DNA from: Actinomycetales bacterium
Lineage (GTDB): Bacteria; Actinomycetota; Actinomycetes; Propionibacteriales; Nocardioidaceae
NCBI GenBank assembly: GCA_012513165.1
Contig: JAAZCT010000163.1
Location: forward strand, 1-11,757
DNA length: 11,757 nt
Direction: 5' to 3'
The notes beneath the pieces are model-generated. The model had not been told where the DNA came from, ran no database searches, and saw only the letters and a program-made list of their open reading frames with translations. Every line of letters begins with the position of its first letter. Position 1 is the stretch's first letter. Shown here piece after piece: positions 6,553 through 11,757 of this stretch. Both the position numbers and the translations under genes were made by a program.

Positions 6553-9500
6553 GTGTATCTCAAGAGCCTGACCTTGCGAGGATTCAAATCCTTCGCCTCG
6601 TCGACGACTCTCGTGTTAGAGCCAGGCATCACCGCCGTTGTGGGCCCCAACGGCTCGGGTAAATCCAATGTGGTCGACGCGCTCTCGTGGGTGATGGGCG
6701 AACAGGGCGCGAAAACGTTGCGCGGCGGCAAGATGGAAGACGTCATTTTCGCTGGAACCTCCGGGCGCGCGCCGCTGGGTCGCGCTGAGGTTGTTCTCAC
6801 GATCGACAACAGCGATGGCGCACTCCCCATCGAGTACACCGAAGTCACGATCTCGCGAACCATGTTCCGCAGCGGCGGGTCTGAATACGCAATCAACGGC
6901 AACACGTGTCGTCTCTTGGATGTTCAAGAATTGTTGAGCGATTCGGGTATCGGCCGCGAAATGCACGTCATCGTTGGCCAAGGGCAGTTGGATTCGGTGC
7001 TGCGCGCAACGCCCGAAGAGCGTCGCGGGTTCATCGAAGAAGCTGCCGGCGTGCTCAAACACCGTAAGCGCAAAGAGAAGGCACTACGCAAACTCGACGC
7101 CACTCAGGGCAACCTCACGCGTCTTAACGATTTGCTCACCGAGTTGCGTCGCCAACTCAAACCGCTGGGTCGTCAGGCCGAAGTGGCTCGCAGGGCCGCC
7201 GGCATCCAAGCGACAGTCCGCGATGCTCGTGCTCGTTTGCTTGCCGACGACATCGTTATAGCCCGCAGCACGATGGAAACTGAACTGGCCGACGAAGGCA
7301 CGCTGCGTGCTCGCCGCGAAGAGGTCGAGCAATTGCTTGCGGCGGCTCGCCTCGAGGAGACCGGCCTCGAAGAATTGCTGGCCGCGGATGCTCCAAAGCT
7401 ATTGCAGTCCCAAGAGGTCTGGCATGCGCTGGGTTCGCTACGCGAGCGGTTCCTAGGTACCGCAAACTTGGCCCGTGAACGAGTCCGGCGAGCCAGCGAA
7501 GATGGTGACCAGTCCCGTCTCGGTCGCGATCCAGAAGACATGGAGAACGAGGCTCGCAACGCAGAGCAATCCCTCGTGGGACTGCGCGAAGCCGTCGAAA
7601 AATCTCAAGCTTTACTTAACGAATCGATCGCCGGGCGCAGCACCCACGAAGAAGCCCATGCGCTTGAGCAAGAACGGGTCTCCTTGTTGGCGCGCGCCTC
7701 GGCAGATCGGCGTGAAGGTATCGCGCGACTTCATGGTCAACTCAACGGGCTCAAGAGCCGGTTGGCGTCAGCCGAAGAGGAAATCGAACGGCTTGTGGGG
7801 ACCATCGCAAAGTCGGCCGAATCCGCTGAATCTGCACAACGTGAATTCACCACCCTCGAAAGCACGATTGCCAGTCTCAGCGCAGGCGAAGGTGGCTTGG
7901 ATGAGGCTTTCGAGGCGGCGGAAGCAGAACTGCATGCAGCGGAATCTGTGGGAGAAAAACTGACGGAACAGTTGCGCGACGCTGAACAGCGTCTGGCTGC
8001 GGTTCGCGCACGTAAAGAAGCACTCGAACTCACCTTATCCAGCAAAGACGCCTCCGGTGCGATGCTCGAGGGCGACACGAAACTCGAGGGATTATTGGGT
8101 TCGGTTTCCTCGTTCATCAAGGTGAAAGCTGGCTGGGAACCTGCCATCGCCGCGGCACTCGGCGCGACGGTCGATGGCGTCGCTCTCGGAGACATCGACT
8201 CCGCGGTGTCAGCCTTAAAGCACTTGCGCAGCGAAGATTTGGGACAAACCCGCATGCTCGTCGCGGATGCTCCGCTCGATGCCAGCGAATGGCCACAACT
8301 GCCAAACGGCGCGGTTTGGGCTCACGAGCTGGTCACAGTGCCCAAAGAGTTCCGTGGTGCGATCCAGCGGGTTTTGCATTTGGTTGCGGTGGTGCACTCT
8401 TTGGACGAGGCTCAGGCGCTGGTTGGAACGCTTCCCGATGTGACCGCAGTGACCTCCGAGGGTGACCGCGTTGCGATTCATTTGGCAGAAGGTGGCTCCG
8501 GTCAAGGGCGCAGCATCATCGAGATTTCCGCAGCGGTCGAGGCCGCTGGCATTGAGGAACAAGAGATTTCGAGTTCGCTCACGGGTCTGACTGAATCCAC
8601 GACGGTCGCCCAGGAACGGGTTGTGAAGGCGCGTGCCTCGGTTGATGTGTCTCTCGCAAAGTTGCACGAGTCTGATGCGGAAATGTCGGCCGTTGCCGAG
8701 CGGCTCGGATCGTTGGGTCAGATCATCCGAAGCGCAGGCGCTGAACGCGATCGGCTGCAAGAAGCGACAAAACAAGCAGAGCTAGTTCGTGAACAATCAG
8801 CCGCCTCGATCACGGAAATCGAAACGCGGATTGCTCAAGCCGAAGATGGCAACGACGAGGAACCTCAAGAAAGTCGCGTAGAGGAATTAGCGCAAGCAGC
8901 ATCGTTGGCGCGCCGGGCTGAAACTGAAGCCCGTTTGGCTTTGCGCACAGACGAAGAGCGCGCGAGGGCGCTCGATCAACAGGTGCGCTCGCTGTATGAG
9001 TCGGCCCAAGCCGAGCGCTTGGCCCGTCAGCAAGCACGCGAACTCGCCGAACGCAGGCGCGTCGAAGCCGAAACAGCAGCCGCGGTTTTATCAGCCATCG
9101 ATGTCGTTCTGGCTCGAATAGCGCGGTCCCTGGATCAAGCAGCGGAAGTGCGCGCCGCCGTTCAAGCCACCCGAACCGATCGCGAAGCTCAACTCAAGTC
9201 TGCGCGGGTACACATCCGCGAATTGGCGACGGAACTGGAAAAGCTCACCGATTCAGTTCACAAGGACGAACTCGCGCGTGCTCAACTTCAACTGAAGCTT
9301 GAAACGCTCGAAGAACGGGCGCTTGAAGAAGTCGGAATTGACGTGGAAACGCTGGTTGCCGAGTATGGGCCAGACCAACTCGTCTTGCCCGTCAGCGGCG
9401 AAGCTGAAGACGCCGAACCAGTTGCCTTCGATCGGAACGATCAAGCCAAACGCCTCAAAATTGCCGAGCGGGAACTTGCATTGTTGGGCAAAGTTAATCC

Positions 9501-10092
9501 GCTCGCGCTCGAAGAGTTCTCTGCTCTTGAAGAACGTCACCAGTTCTTGTCAGAACAACTCGATGATCTGAAGAAAACACGCGAAGACCTCCTTGAGATC
9601 GTGGAAGAAGTTGATCAGAAGGTCGAGCAGGTTTTCACCGAAGCCTGGTACGACGTCGAGCGTGAATTTGAAGATGTCTTCTCGAGGCTTTTCCCTGGCG
9701 GCGAAGGCCGACTCATCCTGACTGACCCGAGTTCGATGCTTACCACCGGAATCGACGTTGAAGCCCGCCCTCCTGGAAAGAAAGTCAAGCGCCTGTCGTT
9801 GCTTTCTGGCGGCGAACGTTCCTTGGTGGCCGTTGCGTTCTTGGTCGCACTGTTTAAGGCGCGCCCCAGTCCCTTCTACATTCTCGATGAGGTCGAAGCG
9901 GCCCTCGACGACACGAACCTCGGACGCCTGCTCGAGATCTACGAAGAACTGCGCGCAAATTCGCAATTGATCGTGATCACGCACCAAAAGCGGACCATGG
10001 AAGTCGCAGATGCGCTCTACGGCGTTTCGATGCGCGGCGATGGGGTTTCAGCAGTGATTAGTCAGCGGTTGCGCGAAGAGGAAGCTGACTAG
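6553..10092 (+). CDS. smc: Chromosome segregation/condensation ATPase SMC
   Basis: Forms the V-shaped ATPase dimer of the SMC-ScpAB complex, which loads on DNA, extrudes loops and helps resolve sister chromosomes. The product is 1179 aa, the usual SMC size. The N-terminal head holds Walker A GPNGSGKSN (31-39) and the conserved VMGEQGAKTLRGGKMEDVIF stretch. A first long coiled coil rich in Ala/Glu/Arg (about 165-505) leads to the hinge (about 510-660, starting near GLLGSVSSFIKVKAGWEPAI). A second coiled coil (about 665-1010) returns to the C-terminal head with the signature LSGGER (1084-1089) and Walker B YILDEVEA (D1112, catalytic E1113). The reading frame is intact. In many actinobacteria ftsY follows smc; here a cytochrome bd gene follows after 225 bp. 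scpA and scpB are not in the window. Confidence 0.97.
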   Translation: MYLKSLTLRGFKSFASSTTLVLEPGITAVVGPNGSGKSNVVDALSWVMGEQGAKTLRGGKMEDVIFAGTSGRAPLGRAEVVLTIDNSDGALPIEYTEVTISRTMFRSGGSEYAINGNTCRLLDVQELLSDSGIGREMHVIVGQGQLDSVLRATPEERRGFIEEAAGVLKHRKRKEKALRKLDATQGNLTRLNDLLTELRRQLKPLGRQAEVARRAAGIQATVRDARARLLADDIVIARSTMETELADEGTLRARREEVEQLLAAARLEETGLEELLAADAPKLLQSQEVWHALGSLRERFLGTANLARERVRRASEDGDQSRLGRDPEDMENEARNAEQSLVGLREAVEKSQALLNESIAGRSTHEEAHALEQERVSLLARASADRREGIARLHGQLNGLKSRLASAEEEIERLVGTIAKSAESAESAQREFTTLESTIASLSAGEGGLDEAFEAAEAELHAAESVGEKLTEQLRDAEQRLAAVRARKEALELTLSSKDASGAMLEGDTKLEGLLGSVSSFIKVKAGWEPAIAAALGATVDGVALGDIDSAVSALKHLRSEDLGQTRMLVADAPLDASEWPQLPNGAVWAHELVTVPKEFRGAIQRVLHLVAVVHSLDEAQALVGTLPDVTAVTSEGDRVAIHLAEGGSGQGRSIIEISAAVEAAGIEEQEISSSLTGLTESTTVAQERVVKARASVDVSLAKLHESDAEMSAVAERLGSLGQIIRSAGAERDRLQEATKQAELVREQSAASITEIETRIAQAEDGNDEEPQESRVEELAQAASLARRAETEARLALRTDEERARALDQQVRSLYESAQAERLARQQARELAERRRVEAETAAAVLSAIDVVLARIARSLDQAAEVRAAVQATRTDREAQLKSARVHIRELATELEKLTDSVHKDELARAQLQLKLETLEERALEEVGIDVETLVAEYGPDQLVLPVSGEAEDAEPVAFDRNDQAKRLKIAERELALLGKVNPLALEEFSALEERHQFLSEQLDDLKKTREDLLEIVEEVDQKVEQVFTEAWYDVEREFEDVFSRLFPGGEGRLILTDPSSMLTTGIDVEARPPGKKVKRLSLLSGGERSLVAVAFLVALFKARPSPFYILDEVEAALDDTNLGRLLEIYEELRANSQLIVITHQKRTMEVADALYGVSMRGDGVSAVISQRLREEEAD

Positions 10093-10115
10093 TTCGCGCA
10101 GTTGCGGACACAGCG

Positions 10116-10133
10116 TTGTGAAAATTTTCTCTA
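10116..10133. promoter_or_regulatory. Candidate Rex (NADH/NAD+ sensor) operator
   Basis: TTGTGAAAATTTTCTCTA matches 12 of 14 defined positions of the Rex operator TTGTGAAnnnnTTCACAA: the left arm is perfect, the right arm 5 of 7. In Streptomyces coelicolor Rex represses the cydABCD operon, which suits the gene downstream. It would overlap the -35 position of a possible promoter with -10 TAAAAT at 10150-10155. It lies about 185 bp before cydA; no rex gene is visible. Confidence 0.45.
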
Positions 10134-10151
10134 GTGAGGATTGCCTTACTA
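10132..10151. repeat. 20-bp inverted repeat, 8-4-8
   Basis: TAGTGAGG-ATTG-CCTTACTA: arms pair at 7 of 8 positions as DNA, and at all 8 as RNA if the G-U wobble is counted. It abuts the Rex-like site. It may be an operator or a hairpin after smc. No T-run follows on either strand, so it is not a standard intrinsic terminator. Comparison with the DtxR/IdeR iron box (odd-length, TTAGG half-sites) was poor. Confidence 0.5.
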
Positions 10152-10155
10152 AAAT
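10150..10155 (+). promoter_or_regulatory. Possible upstream cydA promoter -10
   Basis: TAAAAT, 5/6 to TATAAT, lies in an A/T-rich patch inside the smc-cydA gap. Its -35 position falls on the right half of the Rex-like operator and has only a weak match. If used, it gives a leader of about 155 nt that contains the CRP-like site and both inverted repeats downstream of it. Confidence 0.3.
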
Positions 10156-10193
10156 GAAACGTAAAAAACGCTGCAATGGCAGTGGATATTTCG

Positions 10194-10209
10194 TGTGACG
10201 CACCTCATG
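10194..10209. promoter_or_regulatory. Candidate CRP/FNR-family (GlxR-type) binding site
   Basis: TGTGA-CGCACC-TCATG: the left half-site is perfect and the right half matches 3 of 5 positions of TGTGA-N6-TCACA. Its centre (10201.5) is about 40.5 bp from the start site predicted from -10 TAGAAT (10230-10235), the class II activator position. CRP activates cydAB in Mycobacterium smegmatis, so the placement is meaningful, but the match is imperfect. Confidence 0.4.
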
Positions 10210-10218
10210 CGAAGGTGC
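10200..10218. repeat. Short inverted repeat overlapping the CRP-like site
   Basis: GCACCT-CATGCGA-AGGTGC, perfect 6-bp arms with a 7-nt loop. In RNA it would form a small hairpin followed by UGUUCU, a poor terminator at best. It overlaps the right half of the CRP-like site. Confidence 0.35.
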
Positions 10219-10229
10219 TGTTCTGGCGA

Positions 10230-10235
10230 TAGAAT
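10230..10235 (+). promoter_or_regulatory. Likely cydA promoter -10
   Basis: TAGAAT, 5/6 to TATAAT, with no recognisable -35, as expected for an activator-dependent promoter. Predicted start near 10242, giving a leader of about 76 nt. The CRP-like site sits at the class II position relative to it. Confidence 0.5.
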
Positions 10236-10273
10236 GTGACCCACCAGTTTCCGTACGATGGCTCGGTAGTCGC

Positions 10274-10288
10274 GATACGCGGCGTATC
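10274..10288. repeat. Perfect 7-1-7 palindrome in the cydA leader
   Basis: GATACGC-G-GCGTATC, exact 7-bp arms around one base, 29 bp before the cydA start. It could be a repressor operator just downstream of the promoter, or in RNA a 6-bp stem with a CGG loop close to the ribosome binding site. I do not recognise the cognate regulator. Confidence 0.55.
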
Positions 10289-10317
10289 TATTTGTGTTGT
10301 CTGAAAGGCGGTGCCTC

Positions 10318-11745
10318 GTGGAGGCCTTAGAACTCGCAAGATGGCAGTTCGGTATCACCACGGTTTACCACTACTTCTTCGTTCCAATCACGATCAGCAT
10401 GGCGTTCTTGGTAGCGCTTATGCAGACATTCTGGTTCCGGACCAACGACGAGAAGTGGCTCAAACTCACCCGGTTCTTCGGGAAACTCTTCCTCATCAAC
10501 TTCGCCATGGGCGTCGTGACGGGAATCGTGCAGGAATTCCAGTTCGGTATGAACTGGAGTAGTTACTCGCGATTCGTCGGCGACATCTTTGGCGCCCCAC
10601 TCGCGATCGAAGGTTTGCTCGCGTTCTTTATGGAATCGGTATTCCTCGGCCTGTGGATCTTCGGCTGGACCAAACTCCCTCGTGGTTTGCACCTCATGAG
10701 TATCTGGATGGTGTCGATCGGCACGATGTTGTCGGCGTACTTCATCCTCGCCGCCAACTCGTTCATGCAAAACCCGGTCGGCTTCGAAATGAATGACGAG
10801 CGCGGTCGCGCCGAACTCACTGACTTCGCGGCGGTTTTGCTCAACAAGGTCGCGCTGGTAACGGTGCCGCACACCTTGTTCGCAGCGTTCATGGTCGGCG
10901 GAGCTTTCGTCGCCGGCGTCGCCTTCTGGCACTTGCTGCGAAACCCAGGTAAAGACACTGCTGCGTTCCATAGTGCAGTCCGCGTTGGTGCAGCCACCCT
11001 CATGATCGCAGGTCTCGGGACGATCATCACTGGTGATATCCAAGGCAAGATCATGACTGAAGTGCAGCCCATGAAGATGGCCGCAGCTGAGGCTTTGTAC
11101 GAAGACGCCGACTCCTGCGCACCGTTCTCAGTGTTGACTGTCGGCACCCTCGACGGGTCACGGCCACTCTTCGCACTCGAAGTGCCGTGTGTCCTGTCGC
11201 AACTTGCAACAGGATCGCTCGACGGAGAGGTGCGCGGTATCAACTCGCTCAACGAGGAATACCGAGTCACGTACGCAGAAACTGGAATTGAGGACTTCTC
11301 GCCGAACATTCCGATCACGTACTGGTCGTTCCGTTTAATGATGGGACTCGGATTCTTGGCCATGATCGTTGGCGCTTGGATGTGGTGGCTGGTTCGCCGC
11401 GACCGTGTTCCAGCAATAGAAACTAAGCACGGCAAGCTTTTGCTGTTCTCAGCCATCACTCTGCCACTGATGCCATTGTTCGCGAACTCATTCGGTTGGA
11501 TCTTCACCGAAATGGGACGACAGCCGTGGGCGGTCTTCGGACTTATGCCAACAGCAGCAGGTGTATCGCCGACAGTTTCGGCAGCACAAGTGTGGACCTC
11601 GGTGATTACGTTCACGCTTCTCTATGGCGGCTTGGCCGTCGTGGAACTCGGGCTGCTGATCAAGTACATCCGCAAGGGATTGCCAGACGCTAATCCTCCG
11701 GTCCAATCTGAAGACAGTGATGAACCGCTGTCCTTCGCATACTGA
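10318..11745 (+). CDS. cydA: Cytochrome bd ubiquinol/menaquinol oxidase subunit I
   Basis: Membrane subunit that oxidises quinol and carries the three haems reducing O2 to water, giving high-affinity, low-oxygen respiration. GTG at 10318 is chosen because VEALELARWQFGITTVYHYFF aligns with family N-termini (shown here in pieces: ARWQFGITTVYH) and AAGG lies 9 nt upstream; an in-frame GTG at 10294 lacks support. The protein is 475 aa with about nine membrane segments. Expected ligands are present: H18 (high-spin haem, E. coli H19), H185 and M341 (haem b558, E. coli H186 and M393), and E398 before GRQPW (400-404), the E. coli E445 equivalent. Q-loop residues K253 and E258 match K252/E257. The protein is shorter than E. 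coli CydA, indicating the short-Q-loop type. cydB should follow immediately. Confidence 0.96.
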   Translation: MEALELARWQFGITTVYHYFFVPITISMAFLVALMQTFWFRTNDEKWLKLTRFFGKLFLINFAMGVVTGIVQEFQFGMNWSSYSRFVGDIFGAPLAIEGLLAFFMESVFLGLWIFGWTKLPRGLHLMSIWMVSIGTMLSAYFILAANSFMQNPVGFEMNDERGRAELTDFAAVLLNKVALVTVPHTLFAAFMVGGAFVAGVAFWHLLRNPGKDTAAFHSAVRVGAATLMIAGLGTIITGDIQGKIMTEVQPMKMAAAEALYEDADSCAPFSVLTVGTLDGSRPLFALEVPCVLSQLATGSLDGEVRGINSLNEEYRVTYAETGIEDFSPNIPITYWSFRLMMGLGFLAMIVGAWMWWLVRRDRVPAIETKHGKLLLFSAITLPLMPLFANSFGWIFTEMGRQPWAVFGLMPTAAGVSPTVSAAQVWTSVITFTLLYGGLAVVELGLLIKYIRKGLPDANPPVQSEDSDEPLSFAY

Positions 11746-11749
11746 GGAG
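11744..11749 (+). promoter_or_regulatory. Ribosome binding site of the next gene (probably cydB)
   Basis: GAGGAG overlaps the cydA stop codon. Seven bases later the window ends on an A at 11757, which could be the first base of an ATG. A start there would place a gene 11 bp after cydA, as expected for cydB, but no coding sequence is visible. Confidence 0.55.
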
Positions 11750-11757
11750 CCTCGACA

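Noticed and set aside
10132..10151. Intrinsic terminator of smc, or a DtxR/IdeR iron box
   Set aside because: No T-run follows the stem on either strand, and the even-length palindrome does not fit the 19-bp iron box.
10154..10198. 14-codon ORF (MKRKKRCNGSGYFV) as a cydA leader peptide
   Set aside because: The Shine-Dalgarno-like GAGGA is 13 nt away, the ATG overlaps a possible -10, and the frame would be outside the transcript if the 10230 promoter is used.
10294..10317. Earlier GTG start of cydA
   Set aside because: The eight added residues are not found in CydA N-termini, and the Shine-Dalgarno lies inside this stretch, correctly placed for GTG 10318.

Overview
The window looks like ordinary chromosome from an actinobacterium (Actinomycetota) of fairly high GC. 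The evidence is the single-chain glycyl-tRNA synthetase of mycobacterial type, a long SMC opening in the MYLKSLTLRGFKSFA style, frequent GTG/TTG starts, and several genes with TAnnnT-like hexamers about 7 nt before the start codon, as in leaderless actinobacterial transcripts. I cannot place it below phylum from sequence alone. I see no mobile element, CRISPR array, tRNA or rRNA, and no clear new multi-gene system. The points of interest are regulatory.

Left part (1-1257): a zinc-uptake operon on the minus strand, a zinc-binding lipoprotein (znuA-like) followed with an ATGA overlap by an ABC ATPase (znuC-like) cut by the window edge. Its promoter region carries two tandem Zur-type 7-1-7 boxes covering the predicted -10 and -35, and the mRNA is probably leaderless.

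Centre-left (1258-4406): diverging from the zinc operon is a tight plus-strand cluster: glycyl-tRNA synthetase, an unrecognised secreted lipoprotein (2-bp gap), and a tRNA-dihydrouridine synthase (9-bp gap). It pairs two tRNA functions with an envelope protein. The last stop codon overlaps the stop of a convergent gene.

Centre (4403-6389): two overlapping minus-strand genes encode membrane proteins with bacterial PH (bPH2) domains, arranged like the YdbS/YdbT pair of Bacillus: a small one with one PH domain, then a large one with three.

Right part (6390-11757): smc, the chromosome-condensing ATPase, diverges from the PH pair. After a 225-bp gap comes cydA, subunit I of cytochrome bd quinol oxidase, and the window ends on a ribosome binding site probably belonging to cydB. 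The smc-cydA gap is dense with candidate control sites: a Rex-like NADH-sensor operator, a 20-bp imperfect palindrome, a CRP/FNR-like site centred at about -40.5 from a good -10, a repeated TGTGACSCACC element, and a perfect 7-1-7 palindrome just before the start. This fits redox and cAMP-family control of a low-oxygen terminal oxidase, but all of these sites are read by eye.
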